Source: Pseudomonadota bacterium (lineage in GTDB: Bacteria > Pseudomonadota > Gammaproteobacteria > Xanthomonadales > Rhodanobacteraceae). From it: a stretch of 39,313 bases of DNA. The position numbers were made by a program, and so were the translations under genes. The stretch is taken from positions 1 through 39,313 of the forward strand of contig JAJZET010000269.1 of the NCBI GenBank assembly GCA_021805685.1, given 5' to 3'. Below are positions 29,016 to 37,199 of this stretch, one piece after another (position 1 is the first letter of the stretch; the number at the start of each line of letters is the position of its first letter). The notes below the pieces were generated by a model, which saw only the letters and a list, made by a program, of their open reading frames with translations, had not been told where the DNA came from and searched no databases.

Positions 29016-30389
29016 CTACGGTAACAGCTTGCCTGGATTGAGGATGCCGTCGGGGTCGAACGCGGCTTTCACGCCGCGCATCAATTGCAGCGTTTCGCCG
29101 GACAGCGCCAGCGGCATGAACGCACGCTTGGCGATGCCGATGCCGTGCTCGCCGGACAGCGTGCCGTCCAGCGCGATGACCAGCGCGAACAGTTCGCCCA
29201 GCGCGGCATGCGCGCGTGCGCGTTCGGCCTCGTCGCGCGGCAGCAGGTTCACGTGCAGGTTGCCGTTGCCGGCGTGGCCGAAGCTGACGATGGGCAGGTC
29301 GTGCTTCGCCGCCAACCGCTTCACCCCGTCCACCAGCTCGGGCAGGCGGCTCACCGGCACCACCACGTCCTCGTTGACCTTGTGCGGCGACAGCTTGCGC
29401 TGTGCGGGCGACAGCGCCTTGCGCGCGCTCCACAGCGCCTGCGTCTCCGCCGCGGTCCCGGCCACGCGCAGCTCGACCAGCCCGTCGCCGCGGGCGGCGC
29501 GCGCCACCGCCTCGGCGGCGGCGGGCAGGGCATCGGTTTCGCCGTCCACTTCGATCATCAGCAGCGCGCCGGCGTCCGGCACGCCGGCGTCGGGCGCGTA
29601 GTCGCGCGCGAGCTTCAGCGCCACGTCGTCGATGAACTCCAGCGCGCAAGGCGTGACCGGCTGCGCCATGATCCGCGCCACCGCGTGCGCCGCGGCGCCC
29701 ACATCCGTATAGGTGGCACGCAGCGTGCGCACGGCGGACGGTTTCGGCGTGAGCTTGAGCGTGGCCTCGGTGATCAGCGCCAGCGTGCCCTCGGAGCCGA
29801 TCAGCAGGCGGGTGAGGTCGTAGCCGGTGGCGCCCTTGCTGGTGTAGGTGCCGCAACGGAAGCTTTCGCCGCTGCCGGCCACCGCGCGCAGGCCCAGCGT
29901 GTTCTCGCGCGGGCTGCCGTATTTCACCGTGCGCGGCCCGGCCGAGTTGCAGGCGAGGTTGCCGCCGATGCTGCACCAGGGCGCGGAAGAGGGGTCGGGC
30001 GGCCAGAAGAAGCCGTGTGGCGCCAGCGCCTTCTGCAACTCGTCGTTGAGCACGCCGGGCTCCACCACCGCGAGGCGGTTGTCCGGGTCGATGCGCAGGA
30101 TGCGGTTCATCCGCTCGAAACTCGCCACCACGCCACCGTCCACCGGCACCGTGGCGCCGGTGGTGTTGCTGCCGCGCCCGCGCGCCACCAACGGCACCCG
30201 ATGCGCGCGGCAGGCGCGCACCAGCGCCTCGACCTGTGCATGCTCGGTAGGAAACACCACCGCATCCGGCAGCGCGTTGAGCCGCGAGTTGTCGTAGGCG
30301 TAGGCAAGGCGCTCGGCTTCAGCCGTCGAGAGTGCCTCAGGCGGGAAGGTTTCTTGCAGCAGGTTCAGCAGAGCGGGTGGGAGTGGCAT
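29016..30389 (-). CDS. FAD-linked oxidase, GlcD / D-lactate dehydrogenase type
   Basis: Flavoprotein of 457 residues that oxidises a 2-hydroxy acid such as D-lactate or glycolate. The PCMH-type FAD-binding domain covers about 40-215: VPLVARGRGSNTTGATVP, GGNLACNSAGPRTVKYGSPR and the later GATGYDLTRLLIGSEGTL. The C-terminal FAD-oxidase domain contains GHAGNGNLHVNLLPRDE and the closing LSGEHGIGIAKRAFM. There are no GlcE/GlcF or Fe-S subunits beside it, which favours a stand-alone D-lactate dehydrogenase over the multi-subunit glycolate oxidase. The gene is 32 bases upstream of the lipoprotein gene on the same strand and may be co-transcribed with it. Confidence 0.87.
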   Translation of the reverse strand: MPLPPALLNLLQETFPPEALSTAEAERLAYAYDNSRLNALPDAVVFPTEHAQVEALVRACRAHRVPLVARGRGSNTTGATVPVDGGVVASFERMNRILRIDPDNRLAVVEPGVLNDELQKALAPHGFFWPPDPSSAPWCSIGGNLACNSAGPRTVKYGSPRENTLGLRAVAGSGESFRCGTYTSKGATGYDLTRLLIGSEGTLALITEATLKLTPKPSAVRTLRATYTDVGAAAHAVARIMAQPVTPCALEFIDDVALKLARDYAPDAGVPDAGALLMIEVDGETDALPAAAEAVARAARGDGLVELRVAGTAAETQALWSARKALSPAQRKLSPHKVNEDVVVPVSRLPELVDGVKRLAAKHDLPIVSFGHAGNGNLHVNLLPRDEAERARAHAALGELFALVIALDGTLSGEHGIGIAKRAFMPLALSGETLQLMRGVKAAFDPDGILNPGKLLP

Positions 30390-30446
30390 TCCGCAAGTCT
30401 ACCGGTGTACCGGCGACACGGCCGCTGCACGTCCTGAGCCAGGGAG

Positions 30447-30474
30447 CAAAAAAATCCCCTCGCGTGGAGGGGAT
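30447..30474 (-). terminator. Intrinsic terminator of the small membrane-peptide gene
   Basis: On the minus strand the stem ATCCCCTC / GAGGGGAT encloses a 5-base loop and is followed by seven T residues. It lies about 113 bases downstream of the 39-residue ORF and upstream of the flavoprotein gene, which therefore needs its own promoter. Confidence 0.88.
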
Positions 30475-30586
30475 CGAAGGAACCACACGCATGGAGGAAA
30501 AGGGAAGGTCGGCCGCTTGCTAGCCCCCGCGGCCGGCGCGCTTCCGTGCGCGCTGGCCGCATTCAGGCCGTCCGCGGGATAAGGTG

Positions 30587-30706
30587 TCAGTACAGCCCTA
30601 CCAGCAGGCCGAGCAGCAAGGCGCCGAGCGCCAGCGTCACCCGCAGCGGTTCGAAACTGCGCAGTTCGGCATTGGGGTCGCGGTCGGCAGCTTCGTTGCG
30701 GGTCAT
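30587..30706 (-). CDS. Small single-span membrane peptide (39 residues)
   Basis: A short open frame encodes MTRNEAADRDPNAELRSFEP followed by one strongly hydrophobic segment ([19 protein letters not shown]) to its last residue. The charged, polar head and Leu/Gly-rich tail look like a real tail-anchored membrane peptide rather than random sequence. The classical terminator at 30447-30474 on the same strand has no other gene to serve, which independently supports a transcript here. The ribosome binding site is weak (GGATG about 5 bases upstream). The gene is divergent from the PdsR-like regulator. The function is unknown. Confidence 0.62.
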   Translation of the reverse strand: MTRNEAADRDPNAELRSFEPLRVTLALGALLLGLLVGLY

Positions 30707-30892
30707 GGCGGCATCCGGGGGAGCGATGGGTCCATCTCACGCCGTGGCGCGGTCGCGCTGGCGGCGAGGTCGAGGCCGGCTGCTGACGGCTTATGGCAAA
30801 ACGCGGGCAGCGGGAGCATGTGGCTTGCGCCATCTGCGCGCGCATAGCACGCTGCGCGCCATTGCATCGCGCCATCCAACAGGGAGCCGCCC

Positions 30893-31582
30893 ATGGGCCG
30901 CAGCATCGCCATCGTCGAAGATGAACCATTGATCCGCGCCAACTACGTCGAGGCGCTCAACCGCTTTGGCTACGACACCCGCGGTTATGGCTCGCGGCAG
31001 GACGCGTCCAACGCGTTCGCGATCAAGCTGCCGGAACTGGTAATCATCGACATCGGCCTCGGCGACGAACCGGAAGGCGGTTTCGACCTGTGCCGCGAGC
31101 TGCGCGCGAAGTCCGCCACGCTGCCGATCATCTTCCTGACCGCGCGCGATTCGGATTTCGATGTGATCTCCGGCCTGCGCCTCGGCGCGGACGATTACCT
31201 CAGCAAGGACACCAGCCTGCACCAGCTTGCTGCACGTATCGCCGCGCTGTTCCGGCGCATCGAGTCGCTGAAGGCGCCGGCGACCAGCGAGACGGTGATC
31301 GAGCACGGCCCGCTGAAGATGGAATCCGAGCGCATGCGCATCACCTGGGACGGTGTGGAGGTGCCGCTTACCGTCACCGAGTTCTGGATGGTGCATACGC
31401 TGATCCGCTTCCCGGGCCACGTGAAGAACCGCGACCAGCTGATGCGCGAGGCGGAGCTGGTGGTTGACGACGCCACCATCACCTCGCACATCAAGCGCAT
31501 CCGCAAGAAGTTCATCGCGGTGGCGCCGGAATTCGACGCCATCGAGACGGTGCATGGCGTGGGTTATCGGTGGAAGCCGTGA
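30893..31582 (+). CDS. pdsR: OmpR-family response regulator, PdsR type (proteobacterial dedicated sortase system)
   Basis: DNA-binding response regulator of 229 residues. The receiver domain covers 1-120 with acidic pocket VEDE, phospho-acceptor D53 in VIIDIGLGD and FLTARDSDFDVISGLRLGADDYLSKD. A winged-helix domain covers about 130-229 (LTVTEFWMVHTLIRFPGHVK, ITSHIKRIRKKF, VHGVGYRW). The long ARDSDFDVISGLRLGADDYL and EFWMVH stretches are characteristic of the PdsR family, named for its pairing with a variant sortase in other proteobacteria. No sortase or LPXTG protein is seen here. AGGGAG lies 7 bases before the ATG. Its stop codon overlaps the next gene as GTGA, and the cognate kinase is the gene after that. 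Confidence 0.82.
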   Translation: MGRSIAIVEDEPLIRANYVEALNRFGYDTRGYGSRQDASNAFAIKLPELVIIDIGLGDEPEGGFDLCRELRAKSATLPIIFLTARDSDFDVISGLRLGADDYLSKDTSLHQLAARIAALFRRIESLKAPATSETVIEHGPLKMESERMRITWDGVEVPLTVTEFWMVHTLIRFPGHVKNRDQLMREAELVVDDATITSHIKRIRKKFIAVAPEFDAIETVHGVGYRWKP

Positions 31583-32151
31583 ACGTGCGCCGCTTGCTGG
31601 CCCTGACCCTGTCCGTTGTCTGCACGTGTGCGATGGCCGCGCAAGCCAGCGACGACATGCTGGCCCACGGCGTGCGCGACGGTGATGCGCCTGCGTGGGC
31701 CATCGCGGTGGCGAGTCCGCCGGGCTGGACGCGCGATTGCTGCACCTACGCCAAGGCCATCGGCGTCGATGCCGTGCTCTACCAGGGCGAGTGGACGGGC
31801 AAGCCCGAGCGGGTGATGGTGCTCAACACCTGGCCGCGCAAGCTGGCGACGCTGGCCGACGAAGTGGCGGCCGATCGCAAGCAATACCTGCAGCGAGATC
31901 CCAAGGGCCACGCCACCGATATCCACATCGGCAATCCGCACATGCCCTGTGCGGGGGTGCTGTACCAGGGCAGCGACCGCATCGATGACGCGGTGGTGTT
32001 CTGCGACCCCGGCAAGGAAAGCGGCATCCGCCTGAGCTGGTCGATGAGCTTCGCCGATGGCGATGTCGAGCAGCGGGCGTTGCTTGAGGCTTTCATGCAG
32101 GTGGCGACCGACGCGCGCTACGAGCGCTACGTCGAGGCAACGAAGCGTTGA
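31579..32151 (+). CDS. Periplasmic protein encoded between PdsR-like regulator and PdsS-like kinase
   Basis: Predicted exported protein of 190 residues, not recognised by family. The GTG at 31579 overlaps the regulator stop codon; a GTG at 31570 would also be in frame. A signal peptide (MNVRRLLALTLSVVCTCAMA) precedes a mature part with paired cysteines (RDCCTYAKAIG, MPCAGVLY, VVFCDPG) that could form disulfides, and a central His-containing DIHIGNPHMPC. Its position inside a tightly packed regulator-protein-kinase operon suggests that it works with the kinase's large periplasmic sensor domain, for example as a ligand-presenting or accessory protein (inference). Confidence 0.8.
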   Translation: MNVRRLLALTLSVVCTCAMAAQASDDMLAHGVRDGDAPAWAIAVASPPGWTRDCCTYAKAIGVDAVLYQGEWTGKPERVMVLNTWPRKLATLADEVAADRKQYLQRDPKGHATDIHIGNPHMPCAGVLYQGSDRIDDAVVFCDPGKESGIRLSWSMSFADGDVEQRALLEAFMQVATDARYERYVEATKR

Positions 32152-32158
32152 AGACGGG

Positions 32159-34186
32159 ATGAGCCTTCGCCGCAAGCTTCTGCTCGTCGCGTTGTGCACG
32201 CTGGCGCTGCCGGTGGCCGGTTGGTTGTACGTGCGGCAAATGGAGGTGCTGCTGCGCGAAGGGCAGGCGCAGGCACTGATCGCTTCGGCGCGCGCGGTGG
32301 CACGCAGCCTGGTGGTGACGCATGCGCCGCTGCCGCAGGGTGACGCGGCATGGTACGTGGAACGGGCGGTCGATCCGATCACCGTGGACGGTTACGGCGA
32401 CGACTGGGCGCCGCTGACGCCGTGGAGCCAGTCGTTCGGCGTGCGCGGCCAGCTACTGCTGGCCGAGGACGCGAGCGGGCTCTATCTCTACGCCCAGGTG
32501 CGCGACACCCGGCGCACCCGTGCCGACACGATGGATGGCATGAGCGCACTGGCCGCCGACCATCTCAATCTCGCGCTGACCAACGCGGCCGGTACCCAGC
32601 GTTATCTTCTGGAAAGCGACGCGCCGGGTGCGATCACCGCCAGTGCGCTGGGAGCGCCGGTGGCCGGCTTGCCCGTGGAGTTCCCCGCGCAATGGCAGGA
32701 GGACGGCAGCGGCTTCCGGGTCGAGTTGCGCCTGCCGGTTGACCTGGCCCTGCAGGCGCTGGGCATCGGCGCGTACGTGGCGACGGACGGCGGCGACCGC
32801 ATGGCGCTGCAGACCCGGCCGCTGCTGGACTATTCGGCCGCGCTCTCCGGCGAGCTCGCCAACCTCGCGCCGGATCGCACGCAGGCGCGCGTGTTGTCGC
32901 CGCAAGGGTGGTTGCTGGCGCGCAGCGGCAAGTTGACCACCGCATCCGGTGCAGCGGATCAGCCAGGCTGGTTCGCCTCGCTGATCTACCGCTCGCTGCT
33001 GGCGACACGTCTGGAAAACGCCAACCTGTGGGCGCAGGAGGTGCCGAAGCTGGATACCCCGGAGGTGTTGCATGCGCGCGCCGGCCAGCCGGTGAGCGTG
33101 TGGCGCAGCGGCGAGGAGCGCGGCAGCGTAGTGCTCTCCGCGGCGGTGCCCATCGAGCGGGACGGCAAGGTGCTTGGCGTGCTGTTGCTGGAGCAGGCCA
33201 GTCGCGCCGTGCCGTTGCTGGCGAACCGTGCACTGTTCGGCTTGCTGCTGACCAGCTTCGGCGTGCTGCTGGTTGCCGGCGCGATCCTGTTGCTGTTCGC
33301 CACGCGCCTCAGCCTGCGCCTGGGACGCCTGCGCAACGCCGCCGAGCTTGCACAATTGTCGGATGGACGCCTGGACGGTTCGTTGGAGCGGGGACGCTTC
33401 CCGATGACCGGCGATCCGGACGAGATCGGCGACCTCGCCCGCAGCTTCGAAAAGCTGTTCGAGGCCGTCGGCGGCTACACCGACTACCTGCGCACGCTGG
33501 CCTCCAAGCTGTCGCACGAGCTCAATACGCCGCTGGCGATCGTGAAGTCCTCGCTGGACAACCTCGAGCACATCCTGTTGGAGCAGGCCGACCTGCCGCC
33601 GGACGCCCAGCCCTACCTGGCGCGTGCGCGCGATGGCGTGGCGCGGCTGGGCGCGCTGGTGCGCGCAATGAGCGAGGCCAGCCGCATGGAGCGCGCGATC
33701 GCCGCCGCCGAGCCGGAGGACGTAGACCTGCGCGAGGTGGTGCGTGGCTGCGCGGCGGCCTACCGTCCGCTGGCCGGGGCGCGCCGGCTGGAATGCGTGC
33801 TGCCGGATACGCCGCTGCGGCTGCACTGCGCGCCCGAACCGATCGCGCAGGCGCTGGACAAGCTGTTCGACAACGCGCTCTCCTTCACCCCGCCCGACGG
33901 CTGGTTGCGCCTGTCGCTGCATGCCATCGATGGCGGCGCCGAGATCGAGCTGGCCAACCAGGGGCCGCCGCTGCCCGCGGCGATGCATGGCCGGCTGTTC
34001 GATTCGCTGGTGAGCCTGCGCGACAAGGCCACCCCCGGGGATGCGCCGCATCTCGGCCTGGGCCTCTACGTAGTGCGGTTGGTGGCCGAGCGCCACGGCG
34101 GCATCGCCAGTGCGCGCAACCTCGACGACGGCAGCGGCGTGGCCTTCTGTCTGCGCCTGCATGGGATGCCGCGGCAGCGGTTGTAG
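32159..34186 (+). CDS. pdsS: Sensor histidine kinase, PdsS type, with large CBM9-like periplasmic domain
   Basis: Membrane kinase of 675 residues. The first membrane segment is at about 5-25. A periplasmic domain of about 320 residues follows, including a stretch (DPITVDGYGDDW ... LLLAEDASGLYLYAQVRDT) that resembles the beta-sandwich of carbohydrate-binding module 9 and related sensors. The second membrane segment lies near 358-382, followed by a HAMP domain, a HisKA domain with LSHELNTPL (H near 453) and an ATPase domain with LFDNALSFTPP and LGLGLYVVRLVAERHGG. Length and plan match PdsS, the kinase of the proteobacterial dedicated sortase system. ATG 32159 is 7 bases after the preceding stop. 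The CBM9-like domain hints at glycan sensing (inference). Confidence 0.82.
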   Translation: MSLRRKLLLVALCTLALPVAGWLYVRQMEVLLREGQAQALIASARAVARSLVVTHAPLPQGDAAWYVERAVDPITVDGYGDDWAPLTPWSQSFGVRGQLLLAEDASGLYLYAQVRDTRRTRADTMDGMSALAADHLNLALTNAAGTQRYLLESDAPGAITASALGAPVAGLPVEFPAQWQEDGSGFRVELRLPVDLALQALGIGAYVATDGGDRMALQTRPLLDYSAALSGELANLAPDRTQARVLSPQGWLLARSGKLTTASGAADQPGWFASLIYRSLLATRLENANLWAQEVPKLDTPEVLHARAGQPVSVWRSGEERGSVVLSAAVPIERDGKVLGVLLLEQASRAVPLLANRALFGLLLTSFGVLLVAGAILLLFATRLSLRLGRLRNAAELAQLSDGRLDGSLERGRFPMTGDPDEIGDLARSFEKLFEAVGGYTDYLRTLASKLSHELNTPLAIVKSSLDNLEHILLEQADLPPDAQPYLARARDGVARLGALVRAMSEASRMERAIAAAEPEDVDLREVVRGCAAAYRPLAGARRLECVLPDTPLRLHCAPEPIAQALDKLFDNALSFTPPDGWLRLSLHAIDGGAEIELANQGPPLPAAMHGRLFDSLVSLRDKATPGDAPHLGLGLYVVRLVAERHGGIASARNLDDGSGVAFCLRLHGMPRQRL

Positions 34187-34190
34187 CCGC

Positions 34191-34213
34191 TCCGGGATGG
34201 ACGTCCATCCGGA
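34191..34213. repeat. Palindrome between kinase gene and trpE
   Basis: GATGGACGTCCATC is a perfect 14-base inverted repeat, extended by imperfect TCCGG/CGGA arms, starting 4 bases after the kinase stop codon and ending 55 bases before trpE. It may form a transcript-end hairpin or an operator; no T-run follows. Confidence 0.45.
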
Positions 34214-34268
34214 AATCCGCGCCGCCCTGCTATCGTGTACGGCCTACCTCCCATGAAATGGTCCATCC

Positions 34269-35744
34269 GTGATCTCCCGTAGCGACTTCGACGCGCTGGC
34301 TGCGCAAGGCCACACCCGCATCCCGCTGGTGCGCGAGGTGTTTTCCGACCTCGATACGCCGTTGTCGGTGTACCTGAAGCTGGCCGACGGCCCTTACACC
34401 TTCCTGTTCGAGTCGGTCGAGGGTGGCGCCACCTGGGGGCGCTATTCGATCATCGGCCTGCCGGCCAGGCGCGTGTACCGCCTGCGTGGACACGAGATGG
34501 AAGTGGAAGATTCGGGCGAGATCACCGAGCGCCGCCATCTGGACGATCCGCTCGCCGAGATCGAGAAACTCCGTCAGCAGTACGACGTGCCGCGCCTGCC
34601 GCAATTGCCCGCGTTCAGCGGCGGCCTGGTCGGCTACTTCGGTTTTGAGACCATCGGCTACATCGAGCCACGGCTGGCGCAGTGGAACCGCGCCGACGAG
34701 CTTGGCACGCCCGACGTGCTGCTGATGTTGGCCGAGGAAGTCGCCGTATTCGACAACCTCAAGGGTCGTCTGTACCTGATCGTGCATGCCGATCCCGCGC
34801 AGCCGCAGGCCTACGCCAACGCCCAGCGACGGCTCGACGCACTGGTCTACCGGTTGCGCCAGGGCGGCGCCTCCTATCCGCAGCTGGCCCAGTCGGTCGC
34901 GTTGGACGAGGGCGACTTCAAGTCCTCCTTCACCAAGGCCGAGTTCGAGGCGATGGTGGAGAAGGCCAAGGAGTACATCCGCGCCGGTGACATCTTCCAG
35001 GTGGTGCCATCGCAGCGACTGAGCGTGGGCTTCAACGCGCGGCCGGTGGACGTGTACCGCGCGCTGCGCGCGCTGAACCCTTCGCCGTACATGTACTTCG
35101 TCGATCTCGGCGATACCCAGATCGTGGGTTCCTCGCCGGAGATCCTGGCGCGGCTGAAGGACGGCAAGGTGCTGGTGCGACCGCTGGCCGGCACGCGCAA
35201 GCGCGGCACCACCGAGGCAGAGGACAAGGTGCTGGAGGCGGAGCTGCTGGCCGACCCGAAGGAGCGCGCCGAGCACGTGATGCTGATCGACCTGGGCCGC
35301 AACGACATCGGCCGTATCAGCGAGACCGGCACGGTCGAGGTCAGCGAGTCGTTCGTGATCGAGCGCTACTCGCACGTGATGCACATCGTCTCGCAGGTGC
35401 AGGGTACGGCGAAGCCCGGCCTCAGCTACATGGACGTGCTCAAGGCCACCTTCCCGGCCGGCACGCTCAGCGGCGCGCCGAAGATCCGCGCGCTGGAGAT
35501 CATCCAGGAGCTGGAGCCGTACAAGCGCAACATCTACGCCGGCGCGATCGGCTGGATTGGCTGGTGGGGCGACGCCGACACCGCGATCGCGATCCGCACC
35601 GCGGTGATCCAGGACGGCCGCCTGCATGTGCAGGCCGGCGCCGGCATCGTCTACGACTCCGATCCCGCCGCCGAGTGGGAGGAGACGATGAACAAGGGGC
35701 GTGCGCTGTTCCGCGCGGTGGCGCAGGCGGCGAAGGGCTTGTAA
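34269..35744 (+). CDS. trpE: Anthranilate synthase component I TrpE
   Basis: Cytoplasmic enzyme of 491 residues converting chorismate to anthranilate with ammonia or with the TrpG glutaminase subunit, the first step of tryptophan synthesis. The amino-terminal domain has the feedback-site motif LFESVEGGATWGRYSIIG. The catalytic domain has AGDIFQVVPSQRL, RPLAGTRKRG, ELLADPKERAEHVMLIDLGRN and TFPAGTLSGAPKIRA, and ends with YAGAIGWIGWWGD and QAGAGIVYDSDPAAEWEE. The start is a GTG with a weak ribosome binding site. In Xanthomonads trpG, trpD and trpC follow trpE; here the downstream sequence instead runs into a LysR remnant and an island, so the usual 3' neighbours are absent within this window. 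Confidence 0.96.
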   Translation: MISRSDFDALAAQGHTRIPLVREVFSDLDTPLSVYLKLADGPYTFLFESVEGGATWGRYSIIGLPARRVYRLRGHEMEVEDSGEITERRHLDDPLAEIEKLRQQYDVPRLPQLPAFSGGLVGYFGFETIGYIEPRLAQWNRADELGTPDVLLMLAEEVAVFDNLKGRLYLIVHADPAQPQAYANAQRRLDALVYRLRQGGASYPQLAQSVALDEGDFKSSFTKAEFEAMVEKAKEYIRAGDIFQVVPSQRLSVGFNARPVDVYRALRALNPSPYMYFVDLGDTQIVGSSPEILARLKDGKVLVRPLAGTRKRGTTEAEDKVLEAELLADPKERAEHVMLIDLGRNDIGRISETGTVEVSESFVIERYSHVMHIVSQVQGTAKPGLSYMDVLKATFPAGTLSGAPKIRALEIIQELEPYKRNIYAGAIGWIGWWGDADTAIAIRTAVIQDGRLHVQAGAGIVYDSDPAAEWEETMNKGRALFRAVAQAAKGL

Positions 35745-35858
35745 GCGTCCCATTCCTATCCGGCCGAGGTGGATATGGGGGCTGCATCAGGCAAGTACCA
35801 ATGGATACCTGTCCGTCCTCTGAGGCTCAGTCGCGGGCCTGTTCGGATTGTGAGTGAA

Positions 35859-36167
35859 TCATTGCCCTGCGGCCTGCCAGCGAAGCCAGTCGATCACAGC
35901 AGCCACCTCAGTGCGTGGCCGCGCATTGAGGTGCAGGGTCCAGTAGGCTGGTCCAAGTGGCACCTCCAGGGTGCCAAACGGGCGAAGCAGGGCGCCAGTT
36001 GTGAGCTCGTCAGCGACCAGCCGATGACGCGCTAGCGCTACGCCTTGCCCAAGCTGCGCCGCTCTGAGTACCAAGTCGGACGATGCGTACCGGGCGCCTC
36101 TCTGCAGGGAAAGATCCGCTGGCCCGTGCGAACGGCGCCATAGCTCCCACGTCGCGTCGGATGACAT
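35859..36167 (-). pseudogene. C-terminal remnant of a LysR-type regulator (GcvA-like)
   Basis: About 100 residues matching only the last third of the substrate-binding domain of LysR regulators: a WELWRRSHGPADL strand, ASSDLVLRAAQLGQGVALARHRLVADELTTG, RPFGT and the final DWLRWQA. A complete LysR protein has about 300 residues with an N-terminal helix-turn-helix, which is missing. Upstream of residue Met-Ser-Ser the frame stays open but loses all family resemblance (Arg/Pro-rich), and the following gene begins at 36161 on the other strand. The gene was therefore probably cut by insertion of foreign DNA near 36150-36170. The fragment should have no DNA-binding function. Confidence 0.68.
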
Positions 36168-37198
36168 TTCAACGCGGTCGCGCGTACGAGGCGGTGCTCG
36201 CTTCGAGCGCGCGAGTTCAGGCGCATGTCGACTCGCTGTTGTTGGGAGCGTTTCGAAAGCGCGGCGCCACTGATGCCGACTATCAGTCGTGCAAGGACGG
36301 GATGCCCGATGGTATCTCGGCGATGATGGTCTACGGACTTGGTCTACTCGGCGACAATTGCGCTTCCGCTACGAGAGAGTTGGTCGGGCAGCTGGATGCA
36401 TCGGATCGGTACCTGTGCGAGTTGTGGGATTCCAGTGTCGCGGAAGCTATGCCCAGACTTTGGCGCGACCCCAATCTGGGTCCTGCCTATTTCGCTCCGC
36501 TCGCTGTGTCAGGGTTCCGTCGCCAGCGCTCTGCGCTGTTGGGCGAAGAGCGAGATCTACTCGAGCTCGTATTGACTCGGCGCGCGCATATGGCGCTGTC
36601 GCTCTTGGCGGCGATTGACCATGAGTTGGGTCGCTGGAACACCGAAGTGACTGGTTCTGATTCGATGGGGCGGCTTCCTCGGTTTGCCGTTCTTCTCGCG
36701 AGGCCTGATCCGGTAGCCCGTGTGCGCTGGCGGCCCAAGGATCCCATCGCGCGCCTGGTGGATTTTGTCGGCTCGGCCGGATACCTGGCCCGAAATGGTC
36801 ACTGGCCCGAAGCAACGCCAACGATCGCCGAAATGGGCATGCGTGTTGAGCTTTCGAGGTCCGTCGTCGGCGACGGATCCCGCTTCATCCAAGCGTTGAG
36901 GAGTGGGAAGCATTCGATGACGCGTCGGGCATTCCAGACACTGGTTTACTCCCAGTTCTGGACGCCCGACACGTCCCCCGATGCCCTCGACGTTGCAGCC
37001 GACTTGGCTGAGCCGTATCTGGTGGCGGCCCACTTCTTAACCCTCCTCATGCCCGACCATTCGGTGACCAAGGGCCACTTGGATCGCGCGGGCTGGCGTG
37101 AGGCCTATCTGGAATGGTGGGCGCGCCACGCTGATAGCTACTGCCCGGCGAGGCCAAGCGACGATGCGGCCCCGCCGGACTGGTTGCTGGACCCTTGA
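36161..37198 (+). CDS. Unrecognised 345-residue protein at the island edge
   Basis: I do not recognise a family. The ATG at 36161 is preferred; a longer frame from 36083 would run through the LysR remnant. The protein appears soluble, with no signal peptide or clear membrane segment, and is mostly helical with alternating charged and hydrophobic blocks. Trp-rich segments occur near the end (GWREAYLEWWARHAD, PPDWLLDP). Codon use is less GC-biased than in the genes before 35.7 kb, supporting transfer. It is followed by a small Gly-rich gene on the other strand and a hipBA operon, so a mobile or defence-related context is possible (inference only). Confidence 0.72.
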   Translation: MTFQRGRAYEAVLASSARVQAHVDSLLLGAFRKRGATDADYQSCKDGMPDGISAMMVYGLGLLGDNCASATRELVGQLDASDRYLCELWDSSVAEAMPRLWRDPNLGPAYFAPLAVSGFRRQRSALLGEERDLLELVLTRRAHMALSLLAAIDHELGRWNTEVTGSDSMGRLPRFAVLLARPDPVARVRWRPKDPIARLVDFVGSAGYLARNGHWPEATPTIAEMGMRVELSRSVVGDGSRFIQALRSGKHSMTRRAFQTLVYSQFWTPDTSPDALDVAADLAEPYLVAAHFLTLLMPDHSVTKGHLDRAGWREAYLEWWARHADSYCPARPSDDAAPPDWLLDP

Positions 37199-37199
37199 G

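Noticed and set aside
34253-34282. A 9-codon frame (MKWSIRDLP) overlapping the trpE start, as a possible trp leader peptide
   Set aside because: It has a single Trp codon, overlaps the start of trpE itself and has no following attenuator hairpin, so a classical attenuation leader is not supported.
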